This document shows positions 52,187-62,286 of a stretch of 64,000 nt of DNA, one piece after another; position 1 is the first letter of the stretch; every line of letters begins with the position of its first letter. Source of the DNA: Ramazzottius varieornatus. Its lineage: Eukaryota > Tardigrada > Eutardigrada > Parachela > Ramazzottiidae. Position numbers and translations under genes: made by a program. The stretch covers positions 2,469,249 to 2,533,248 of the forward strand of contig BDGG01000005.1 in assembly GCA_001949185.1 (NCBI GenBank), read 5' to 3'. The notes under the pieces were generated by a model that was not told the DNA's origin, did no database searches, and was given only the letters and a program-made list of their open reading frames with translations.

Positions 52187-55100
52187 GCTTTAGCGGTCAG
52201 CTGGTGACCGCTTCGCCATCATCGTCCTCCACAGCGGAAGTTACACGATGCCCTCTCCTGATCCCTTCGGTCAACAGCATCGTTTCGTACAATTCCGACG
52301 AGCTAATCGATAGCACCATTGCCACCTATTCATGCTTGCCGGGCTACGAGCGCTTTGGCGAGCCGGAACGCGTCTGTTTGCGTGGGCGATGGACTGGCCA
52401 AACTCCCGTCTGCGCCATCAATATTGCCATTAGACAAGATGCCAAACAATCCTCCAATGCTACAGAATTCACTGTCCTTCAGGGCACCAAACAAGCCTAT
52501 GAAGCAGCAGCTTATCTGGCTGTGGACGGGACCAAAATCTACTGCTCAAAAACTTCGCCGGAAGTCCAGCCCAGATGGTCACTCACCTTCGCACAGAGCT
52601 TTCCGGTGATTGCTATCAAAGTCTATGGAGAAGCCGGCCATGGTAAGAACTTCAAAACAACGGGGAAGCCTCAACGGAACGACTATTACCAGGTGGCGCG
52701 CTTTCTTACTGCCATTCGCTTGGAGCGTGCGCCACTTGATGCCGGCCACCTAATTTCTCCACAGTCTTGATTCTTCAAGTTAAATTCGATTCATTATTCG
52801 ATCTGGGACTATTAACGTTATATGCCTAACCCAGAAGATATTCTCTGGTTAAGTACCACACTACGACGTCATCGCGGACCTCTTTAACTTGCGAAAAGGC
52901 AGCTGGCACAGCCTGATTATGAATGCCAAGGCCGTGCCAGAGCCAAGACGAACTTGGCCTGAGTTTGCAAATTGAAAATTGGTTCGACCGCGAAGAAGTG
53001 TATAATTGCTTCCGGTTTTCCAAGTGTAGCACAACAATCCTCTAGTTCAATTTTTTTCCGTCTGGCCTAGTAGACTAATGAACAGCAAGATGAATGGAGG
53101 CTTTTGTACCGGAAGATCTTCTTGACTTGGCCGACTCGGACATGTTGATTATTTATCGCTTGATAATGAGCCGTGACAGATCTGTACTTTCCATTGACTC
53201 GCATTGCTGCTTTTTCTCGTAGACATGGCTGACATGGAAGTGTCACTACTGCCGAAATCTGACCTACAATTCTCCAGCGAAGAAAGAGAGAAAAGCGTCT
53301 GTAAGCTGTCAACGTCCATATCAGTGTTGACCGGTGAAGGTAAGTCTCCACGAACCCCGGCGTATTAATGAACGCCGAGATTTCTCAAGTTATAGAACGT
53401 CTCGTCTGGCAGTCCGTCCATCACTAACGGATGACTGATTTCTCTGAAAGGAAAAACAAAGAACGATGTCGGCCATCTCGTATTATTTTTATGGGTGGTG
53501 CGCGCATGTTTGTTTTTCTCTTCTATTTTGGACGTTTTATTGATTACTGAGATGACGATTAGTGCAAATGAGAAACTGTGCTACTTGTCAGCACACAAAA
53601 GATAACTAAAGAAAATTGAAGGTTTGACTAATGAGGTACCGATGCTTCTATTTTCGTACTTTTCGCAGAAACGAAAGCGGCCAATTCGACAACCAGCAAC
53701 GTGACGTTTTTTCTCTGCAACAGCAACTTCCCCGCTCGGCAAGTCCTCATCAAACGCCGTGCCTACGCATCGCTTCGTCTCTGCGAAGTTGAAGTGTTCT
53801 CTCAACAAGGCAAGCCTCCTTTTCCAAAGTTCAAGACGACATGACAAATAAAAAATTTGCATAAACATGTGCGCAGTTTTGCCGCGGCCCGATCGTATAA
53901 ACTCGCAAGTTTTTGGCCGCAGCATCAGAAGTTGTATCGTAGTGAGAATTTTTGGTGCTCTGCAAAAACGGAAAGTATCTTACAACGCTTGAAACCGGGT
54001 CACATTCGGGTGGAACAAATGCCTCAAACGAGAGGGTAGACCGATCCTCAACCTTGGAAAAGCACTGAGGAAGCCTAAAATTGCGGGTTTACCGTTGAAA
54101 ATTTCCTAAATCTGAAGGTCCAAGGTCGGCTCGTATATTCACTTCATCAGAAAAACTAACTGCTAGTACTGCAGCTATATCTCACAAAATCAAAGATTTC
54201 CATGTCTGTAGAACGTGAAACAGTGCCAATTTGTTCTTCATTCTAGGCAAGCCCTGTCAGCATCCTGGCGCACCGCAGAATAGTATTGCGAAGCTGTCGC
54301 ACGTGGAGTGGCCATTTCCGCCGGGTGCCGTGGCGGTCTACGACTGCAACGCCGGTTTTACGCGTATTCCCACAGACGCCACCTTTCACCGCACCTGTCA
54401 GATCAACGGCACTTGGGATGTCCGCGAACCAATATGCGGTGCGTACGTGCATGCAAATGCTTTACATGTGATAATTTGTGACTAGTCTACTGTGGCTGTA
54501 AAGGCGGTGACGCAATATTTAAGAGGAGGCCACTTAATTCTCAGCGTCCTCCAGTTATGGCTGGTAATATGGGCTCATTTCACGGCGACATCGGAGAGGC
54601 GACCTTGTTCTTGACGTAACCGCCTGTAATCGCATTCGAATAGAATGCATGAGAGAAAATTACCTGATAAAGTCATTTGCACCGGTGGTTGAAGGCCTTG
54701 ACTAACCGCCACTGCCCGCACACAGGTTGACCCCACGTCCGACGCTTTGGTCCGACAACTCATAAATATGAGTAAATTGCAGTTAATTATAGAGCTTAAG
54801 CCATATTACCAGCACATAACGACGGAAATGAAAGCTGATTTACGACCAAGAATACCGTACAAAAACTAAACCTTTCACCTCGGTTTTTATGGGGTTAGAT
54901 ATTATTTTGCGGTCGTCCAGCGCCTTAGTTTTCTCGAAGTAGCGCGATGTTTCAGAGCGTTTTCTACTTTCCGTGAAAAAGGCACATCCAATGTATGCTG
55001 AATTTTCATTCAAAATAATTTTTTCAGAAGGTTCCAGTCTGAAAGCGCGAATGTAGTCAACGGTTTGTTGGAAGAGCCTTTTTCTGCAGTATACAGTAGT

Positions 55101-58100
55101 TGACAAAGCAAAGTTGTTTGCTCAGACATATTTGTTCGATTTTTTTAAAAGCTGTCAAGAATTGCGTCATTATTTGCTGTTGACACACAGTAGCAAAAAA
55201 TACCGGTCAACTCCTGACTGATGTGAATATAATGGGTACGATATGCTAACTTGTTGATTTTTCTCTCACAGTGACCAATGTGGCGCAATATCGATCGGCC
55301 AGTCAATCTTCATTGTTCAGCAATTACAACTACCCACCTTGGCAAGCCGTGGATGCCGACATGAACACCTGTGCCTGGACACGGCGCGAAAACGAGCCCT
55401 GGCTACAAATTGACCTGCTCAAGGTGTACACCATTCATGGCATCGCCGTGATTTTGGACAAAGAGCGCCTTTTCTGTAAGAGTGTAAAGTGTCAAGCGGG
55501 TAATTATAGGGGAGTGCAGAGCCCATACATCCGGTGTACACTGGCAGTAAATAACCCACTTCCTCTTCCTCTTGTACAGATCAGTTCCACCGTAGCCTCC
55601 TCATCAGTATTAGCAACCGGTCGGACACGACTGACTTGCAGTCCGTCAAGATACCGCTGACATTCCGCCGAAGCCTTCTCAAGGAAACTGCCGGACCTGG
55701 CTCGGGTGTCTTCCACCTTGATGGAACTGCTATCGGCAGATACGTCACGCTGTTCGTCAAGGGCGACGTGGAAAAGTTCCTCGGAATCTGTGACGTACAG
55801 ATTCTGGCCGACGATGGTACGTTAATCCCCACCCAGAATTCCGCAACTTCGAAAGCAGTTACACACGCAATCAATCAGATATAGGAACTCGCAGTAACAC
55901 TGCTCTCCCAAGTGGCGCACTGTTTTCCCCATGCTCCACTTGACGAATCGATTTTGAAGAGTTTCGTTTCTCTAGTGGCGCACGTTGTTGATGGTTTTGC
56001 CTAGCGCGTGCGCCACTTCGAAAAACCGATCTGATCGACTTTCCCGAGACTCCATGCACGCAGATTCAGAAAGTAAGGTCGGTGGTTTTTCGTGGAATTT
56101 TATCACCTGGTAATATTGTGACGACCTGTTGACACATGTTTTTGGTTGTTCGTTGACGCGAGGACAATTGCACAGCTGAGGATGTAATAATCGCCGGCTT
56201 GTGCATCTGCCATATTTTCCTGAACTTTCTCGCATTTTTTCTTGGTATGATTACAGAGATACCGGCGATACCTGAGCACTGCGGCCTTCAGACGCCAGCC
56301 AGCTCCTTGATGTATACCTTCAAGCAGACCTGCTACCAAGTGCAACGCTTCAGCGCTACTAACTGGTACAACGCCATGTTGTCTTGCCAGGACAATGGTG
56401 GCTCGTTGCTGGCCAATTCCGATTACGACACGACGAGTTTCATCAATAACGTCCTCAATAACCTGTATCGCTTTCACACCTCAAACGATCGCTACTGGAT
56501 CGCCGCAAAATTGTCCAAGGCTGAAACCACATGGAATTACATCGTTCATAGTAAGAAACACCATTTAGGTGGCGCCACCCAGCACTGCTAACATACTGTG
56601 ATATCCAGAGCCATTCGATCTTCGACCTCGAATTATCTGCGGGCCAGTTTCTTACCGTTTTCCCAGTATTTAAAACTTTCCGTAAATGTGGGGATGGACA
56701 AAAATGTGGGGAACGGAGCGAAAGCGGCACGGGTGAGCTGAGGTTGACCAATCAGTAAATCAATCGGAGCACAGCCGCTTNNNNNNNNNNNNNNNNNNNN
56801 NNNNNNNNNNNNNNNNNNNNNNNNNNNNNNCCCACATTTAGGCCAGGCGCGTGTACAGCACTTGTGTGGAAACGGTTAGACATATGCATGCAGAGGTCTT
56901 TAGAATCGAATGAAGTGTTCCGTTTGAATAAACATTTGCTAGGTGGCGCTTCCACGGTGAGAGAAGGTTTTTCATTCGAGATTGAGTGCTCGGTTTCTAT
57001 CGTAAACTTCTTTTTTCTTTTGTTTTTAGATGTATCATCCGCGGTTGATCAGTTCTTCTGGGCGCCAGGCCGACCCTTGAATGATGGTCATGCGGCATTC
57101 GATTCGTGCGTGGCGCTGGGTGGACATGGCGCCACCAATTGGTCATGGGCTGATTACCGCTGTGACCAAGACGCCGCAAATTGGATCTGTGCTTACGGTA
57201 GGTGGACAGTGAGTTCGTTGTGTGGTGCACCTCGGCCTTATCTTACACCAACAGATCTCACCCTCCCTTTTGCCGTTCTTGTAGGCCCACGAGGTTGCGG
57301 AGATCCGATGCAGCCGCCTGCTTCGGCGCTCTTGGTCGCCGACAAGATCGTCGGAGCGAATGGCTGGAAGGTTGGCGATCGCGTGCAGTTCGAATGTGCA
57401 CCTGGCCATGTTCTCGCTGGCGCCGCTGACTCGGTCTGCCAAGCTGATGGCACTTGGAGCTCTTCGTACACCGACTGCGTTTGTAAGACCATTCCGCCGT
57501 CCCATTTTTGAGCGACTAGGTTCTTGTAGATCTGCCAAATGTAGAAAAATGAATATTGGTATTTCACAACTTAGTTTTCCGATACTTCAGACTAAGATGT
57601 TTTTTATCTCGCTCTGGTGTGAGGATTCCTGTCTTTAGCTATAGGATCACCGTTTTCTTTACGATTATCTGACATACTTTTACCTTTCCATAATTATCTA
57701 ATCCTGTTTCTGTCGTTTGCAGTTGTTCCTTGTGGAGATCCGCCAAGGAGGACCCACTTATCCCAGAACCTTCTGAACGGAACGACGTCATACGGTAGCT
57801 TCGTCCAGTACTCCTGCGTGGATGACGGCTTTAAGGTGATCGGGGACAGTATCATTGGGTGCCAAGCTAACGGAACATGGGAAGTCCTGGACGTTATGTG
57901 TGAAGCTTCCTCCCTGCATTTGAGCACTGCCGCTGACGCATCAGAAGACGTCCATGCCAACGAGGTCCTGGAACCCGCACCTGCTGTCAGCATGCCTCAT
58001 AGCGAGTCGGTGGCTGTTGGAGTCGGAGTGGCGCTGTCACTTCTCATACTGGTGGTCGTCTTCCTCTTTTGCGGACTGTAAGTATTGCACAAATCTCTTG

Positions 58101-59048
58101 AACTGAACTGCCGCTATTACTGAGTGCTCCCGTCATTGAAAATTTGATACACTATTCGCGCAGTTTGTTAACCTGGTGTTTTGGGACTGATCTGTCGAAA
58201 ACTGTCATGAGAAGGATGTCGTTCCCAGCTGACTGTTCAACAGAAACCGACGGCAAAGCGATCACGATTGTGCAATGAATTTTGACGTGCTCTTTTATGC
58301 TCTCCTGTCTCTTTTCAGGCGTTACAGGAAGCAAAAGAAATCTCAGCAATCCTCTCCAGCTTCGTCCATCACGAAACGGACATCACCATACGGGACAGTT
58401 CGTCGGCTCCATGCAAGCCAGATTTCCGCACCCATCGCCAACCTCCAAAAGGTCAACTTGACCCCCAAACAGTCCATCTACGACGACATGACCTCACCAC
58501 AAGTTTCCACCCAAGTTTCCGTTTCCGACGAGTCGTACTCGCGCACTGACCCTGAAGGCTCCTCTCTCGCCCCTTCTGACCCCAGTTCCAACTACCTTCG
58601 CTCCTTTGGCAAAGCCGGTCTGATCAAGCTGTACAACAAAGCCAAGACTGGTGGGACACTCCGGCTGTCCCTCAGCACCAACGACGACACACCCAAACGA
58701 GAACGACCTAGGGTACCGAAGCTGGTCATCAGCAGCCCCATCGAATGCCGGAAGACTGTAGTGCTTGATTCTGGTCAGACCGGACAGGAAGTCATCTACG
58801 CTCAACCGGCCAAACTAAAGAATGGGCAGCCGGGTAACGAGAACCAGTATGAATATCTGGAGACGGCCAGGGTACGTGGGGGATATGGTTCTACGGATGA
58901 AATAGACCACGATGATGGCATGTATGCGGACACTGCGCTGACGGGCTCGCTGAGGCTGAGCAAACCCTTGAGACATTCTCTACCTCCGGTTGAAGAAATT
59001 TATGACGATGCTAGAAGTGGTCCTCATGATAAATATATTAACTGTTGA
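52187..59048 (+). CDS. Sushi/fucolectin/C-type-lectin transmembrane receptor (furrowed-like), 5' end not found
   Basis: Eleven exons in phase: 52187-52642, 53223-53339, 53669-53809, 54247-54438, 55272-55475, 55580-55816, 56257-56550, 57030-57197, 57285-57482, 57723-58077 and 58319-59048; 1029 visible residues. Order: sushi (CPLLIPSVNS...VCLRGRWTG), fucolectin-type domain (exons 1-3), sushi (exon 4), second fucolectin-type domain (exons 5-6; NVAQYRSASQSS, PWLQIDLLKVYTIHGI), C-type lectin domain over two exons (ending WSWADYRCDQDAANWICAY), sushi, sushi, membrane helix (VAVGVGVALSLLILVVVFLF) and a 243-residue cytoplasmic tail with two IYDD sites, VIYAQP and QYEYLE. Drosophila furrowed, a selectin-like adhesion protein, has a comparable mix. 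Intron 3 is best read as GC-AG (AAG|GCAAGC). Intron 7 contains a 50 N gap. Confidence 0.85.
52689..52739. repeat. GTGGCGCAC palindromic element (lectin receptor intron 1)
   Basis: Arms AGGTGGCGCGC and AGCGTGCGCCACTTG around TTTCTTACTGCCATTCGCTT. Confidence 0.75.
55904..55943. repeat. GTGGCGCAC palindromic element, truncated (lectin receptor intron 6)
   Basis: Left arm CTCCCAAGTGGCGCACTG is well kept; the right arm is reduced to TGCTCCACTTGA. Confidence 0.55.
55967..56025. repeat. GTGGCGCAC palindromic element (lectin receptor intron 6)
   Basis: Arms TTTCTCTAGTGGCGCACG and CGCGTGCGCCACTTCGAAAAA around TTGTTGATGGTTTTGCC. Forms a close pair with the truncated copy upstream, as in DHX8 intron 5. 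Confidence 0.75.
56781..56830. other. Assembly gap (50 N)
   Basis: Within intron 7 of the lectin receptor; a 50-base run typical of a scaffolding gap of unknown true size. Confidence 0.99.
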
Positions 59049-59476
59049 CAAGGCATACAGGCTTCCTTTTGAGATTTGTGAGCAAACTTGAAACGTTTTA
59101 TGTCCTTTAATATGTTTTGAAGCTTCCATGTTGGTCTGAACGTCAAAGAAACGTGCTGAAGGGAAATTTTGGAAACTAAGCGGGGCTGAACTGTTTCACG
59201 AAGACAAACTGTATTAATATTTTCGTGAAGAGCTGCTGGATAACGCCGACGCTGCATTACGAAACCCATTAGTTATCTATTGATATTTGGACTGAGTCAC
59301 GACAATACCGGTATCTGTTTGGCCGATACGGTTATCAGTATCGATACCTGAGAATTCGCCTTCTTCCCGAGATACCTCTGAACCATGCTAAACCTACCGG
59401 ATTTCTGTAGTATCGACCAATTGGTTACTCTTCGTCAAATTCTGTCTCGTTAAATTTACTTACACAACTGTGGAAG
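59049..59476. other. Spacer between lectin receptor and Ly6 gene
   Basis: No coding exon. Around 59306-59350 there are a few GGTAT/CGATAC units resembling the GATATCG repeats. Confidence 0.4.
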
Positions 59477-60121
59477 ATGTCGTCGCGAGTTGATCTCAGA
59501 CTGTGGGTGATCGGAGCTATCCTGGCCATCGCATGTCTAATTCAAGGTAGACGGGATATGAGTGTAATAAAGAACGTGTAATCCAACGAAAGTTTAACTA
59601 TAGGCTCCAGTTCGGCTGTGTCCAGGTGTCACATTTGTAACTCGGAGAATGACGCCTGGTGCAAGGAGGTGCCAAACGACAGAGAACCGAGCAACTGCGC
59701 AGACTGGTGTCAGCAACAGAATGGAATCCACATTCCACCATCCTACGTGGCCCCCACTGGGCATGAGATGAACACTACGAGATGCCCCAAGTTCAACTCC
59801 TGCCGCAAGTCCGTATTCAGAAGTACGTAAGCTCCAGTGAACTATGAAAAGACCCGTTGTGATTGGTGAATGTATCATCTTACAGTTAGTGGCGCAGCGA
59901 ACCCTCATGACAACAACGATGTAACCCGCATCGTTCGAGCTTGCGGATTTCTTGGAGACGAATCGCAACAAAAGCACAACCGTCGAGCGCAGGGTGGAGG
60001 ACTACAAAGCGAAATAGCTGTGTGTTTCGACAAGGATGGATGCAACATAGCGATGTCGACTATCAAACAGATCTCGGTATTGGTAGCCACTGTGGTGGCG
60101 GTAGTGGCATACTGTATTTAG
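59477..60121 (+). CDS. Ly6/uPAR-like protein, probably GPI-anchored
   Basis: Three exons in phase: 59477-59546, 59604-59822 and 59886-60121; 174 residues. A signal peptide (WVIGAILAIACLIQG) is encoded mainly by exon 1. The mature part starts CHICNSEND and has ten or more cysteines ending in the Ly6 signature CFDKDGCN, followed by a hydrophobic C-terminus (ISVLVATVVAVVAYCI) with no charged residue after it, as in GPI-anchored proteins. Insect relatives include quiver/sleepless-type and septate-junction Ly6 proteins, but no specific orthologue is recognised. An NTT glycosylation site lies in the middle of the domain. Confidence 0.8.
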
Positions 60122-60460
60122 TGTGTGACTATGCTTCGGCTCGGGCAACAGCGAAGAGTTGATTTTAGAGGCTATTTCGTCAAGCGGTTCGCCGGTACAG
60201 TGCATTAATTGTTGCTTCCATCGGAGTACACAAATATGTTCGAGTTATAAGACAGTACTGTATACATACAGAGCAAGCTGAAAAATAAGCGATTGAAAAT
60301 TTAAGTAGCATGTGTTATAATAATAGGATTATCTCGTAGAAGTATTCATTCACCGTTGAAAAGGGAGCACTAGGTGCGCAGGTAATGTTGCTCTTTGCTG
60401 CTCGGGTAATGTTGGGAAACTCATTTAGTTCAGTTCAGCGTGCAGACCACCGCTGTCCTG
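60122..60460. other. Convergent 3' spacer
   Basis: Between the Ly6 stop and the 3' end of the minus-strand disordered-protein gene. Nothing else recognised. Confidence 0.4.
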
Positions 60461-60777
60461 TCAATGATCTTTGCGTCGTTTTGGTTCCTCTTGACGTTCT
60501 GGACTGTCGTCCATGCGTTTGGTCGGGGAGAGGTCGGCGGGATGGGGAACAATCTTTCGATCTTGTGGTGTAGGTGGCGCTTCTGCCGGCGGCGACGGAA
60601 GCACTATTTTGCCTTGCGAAGTCTCAATTTTTGCAAACTTCCAGAAGAATCCCATTTTCTGCTCGTCACTAGAGAAAGAATAACTAAATTTCAACTGTCC
60701 CGCCTTCCGAAACTGCTTACTGAAGACGATACACATGATGAGACGATAGGCTCCATCGTTAAGCGGCAACTCCATGA
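60461..60777 (-). other. Out-of-frame continuation of the disordered-protein gene
   Basis: Minus-strand frame that overlaps the stop of the 502-residue frame and runs KLQSIVMELPLNDGAY...FSKQFRKAG...MGFFWKFAKIE, then a Pro/Lys-rich end at 60461. Its amino-acid pattern continues the folded-looking C-terminus of the upstream frame, and one extra A near 60795 would join them. No intron of normal size fits here. Confidence 0.45.
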
Positions 60778-62286
60778 CTATAGACTGCAATTTGGTCCCA
60801 TATGGATATGTACTGGTACACCATCTCTGAAGTCCTCTGCGTCAATTCGCAGGCAATCTCTAACTTCATTTTGATAAATATGTGCGACGTCCATCGTCCA
60901 CGTTTTCTTATATTTCTTTGGAGTGATTTGTCCACGGAATGAACCACCACCTTCAACTGATACTTGAACGTTGCTGCATGTAGCAACCATCACTTCTCTA
61001 TTTTCCCTATGCTTTATTTGCTTCGCCGCTTCAGTCCGATCACGTCCGGGCATTTTACCAAGAGCACGTACTTCTGCGACCACCACCGGCTCTACCACCC
61101 TTCCTGTTGTCCCGTTTCTGGTCACCCGATCCGATACCGTAGTGTTAACCACGGTTTGATGAGATGTAACAACAGATGGGCTCACGGTAGGCTCCTTCGC
61201 AGTCTGGCTCTTCGCTCTCGGGTTGTCTTTTGTTACTTTGGTTCCTTCATTTAGCCGTTTCCCCGCTACCTTCCAGTGACTGTCTGCTTTCTGTTCGTGC
61301 CTTCTTGGCGACGGCGCAGTCGAACATTCGTTCGATTCAGAGCTTCGTGGATTATCCGCGTTGCCATTCTTTCTGCTTCCGGCAATATCAGGCTGTACGG
61401 CGGGCAAACGTGGTATCGGTGACATGGTGTTCGGTGTCGTTTTAGCCTGGTTGGTCCCACTAGCTGTTTCGGGGGGTGGTTTCTTCTTGGGGAGACTACC
61501 TGCTCTTCCGCTGGCTGATACATCTGTTCCAAAAAGCCCTGTGCTGGTCTGAGTTTCGAAATCACCACTTGTCTTCTTCTCATGGACTGCCGCCAATGTT
61601 GCAAGCCGCTGCTGGGTTGCGTCTGGCTGATGGAGAATACCGGGGTCATCCGCACGACCCACCACGTTGGATGTTTCATTAGCAATGGTGGTCGAGACTG
61701 ATGTCAGGGCATCGTTCAACTGTTGCTTTTTGGGTATCTTATAGGTCTTAAGAATAAAAGGGACATTGCTGGCCGTCCTCGGACTTCTACCACGTTGATC
61801 ATCTTCTGGCGGAAGGGTGGGGGTGGAGCTCGAGTCTGTTGTTGCTGGCTGACCTGTGTGGTTCTTCTTGAGGGCGTCCTTGAAGCTCTCCTGTCTCTTG
61901 CTGTGGCCATCCACCGCGGACTGCGAAGCAGCTGAGTAGTGCGAAGCGTTGATAGGTTCGCTCTCTACATTCTCAGAAGGAGAGGAAACTGCATGTGCAG
62001 CGCAAGAACTGTCGCAATTCGCACACGGTTGGTCAGGACCCGTCAAATCGATTCCCTCGTATTTTACTTTGGTGGTAGACGCATATGCCGACGGGGTACC
62101 TGCAGGTGGCGGAACTTCCCCAGCATTTTCTTCCATATCGCTGCTTGGACGAGATGATGTGGTGGTATTTGGTGGATCTTTTTGTGAATCAATCTTCGCG
62201 GGCGATCCTTGTTCGACTTTGATTTTGGGTACCGCAGAGGTTGTCGTTCCGAGTACCGATGCGTATTGGGATTGTTCTTTTTCCAT
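60778..62286 (-). CDS. Unrecognised intronless protein, long disordered N-terminus
   Basis: Single open frame of 502 residues from ATG at 62286. Residues 1 to about 420 are low-complexity Ser/Thr/Pro/Lys-rich (for example PPPAGTPSAYAS, PKKKPPPETASG) with a few KIKVE and VKYEGIDL segments; IKVE and VKYE fit the SUMO-site pattern. From about 425 the sequence looks folded: DRTEAAKQIKHRENREVMVA, VSVEGGGSFRGQITPKKYKK, TWTMDVAHIYQNEVRDCL. I do not recognise the domain. The frame ends soon after, while a second frame (60461-60777) continues the folded pattern, so the true product may be about 105 residues longer. It is the only long intronless frame in this intron-rich window besides the glycosyltransferase. 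Function unknown; possibly nuclear if the SUMO-like sites are real. Confidence 0.6.
   Translation of the reverse strand: MEKEQSQYASVLGTTTSAVPKIKVEQGSPAKIDSQKDPPNTTTSSRPSSDMEENAGEVPPPAGTPSAYASTTKVKYEGIDLTGPDQPCANCDSSCAAHAVSSPSENVESEPINASHYSAASQSAVDGHSKRQESFKDALKKNHTGQPATTDSSSTPTLPPEDDQRGRSPRTASNVPFILKTYKIPKKQQLNDALTSVSTTIANETSNVVGRADDPGILHQPDATQQRLATLAAVHEKKTSGDFETQTSTGLFGTDVSASGRAGSLPKKKPPPETASGTNQAKTTPNTMSPIPRLPAVQPDIAGSRKNGNADNPRSSESNECSTAPSPRRHEQKADSHWKVAGKRLNEGTKVTKDNPRAKSQTAKEPTVSPSVVTSHQTVVNTTVSDRVTRNGTTGRVVEPVVVAEVRALGKMPGRDRTEAAKQIKHRENREVMVATCSNVQVSVEGGGSFRGQITPKKYKKTWTMDVAHIYQNEVRDCLRIDAEDFRDGVPVHIHMGPNCSL

Noticed and set aside
60778-60830. Tiny 37-nt intron joining the two frames of the disordered-protein gene
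   Set aside because: All well-supported introns here are at least about 55 nt; a one-base indel is simpler.
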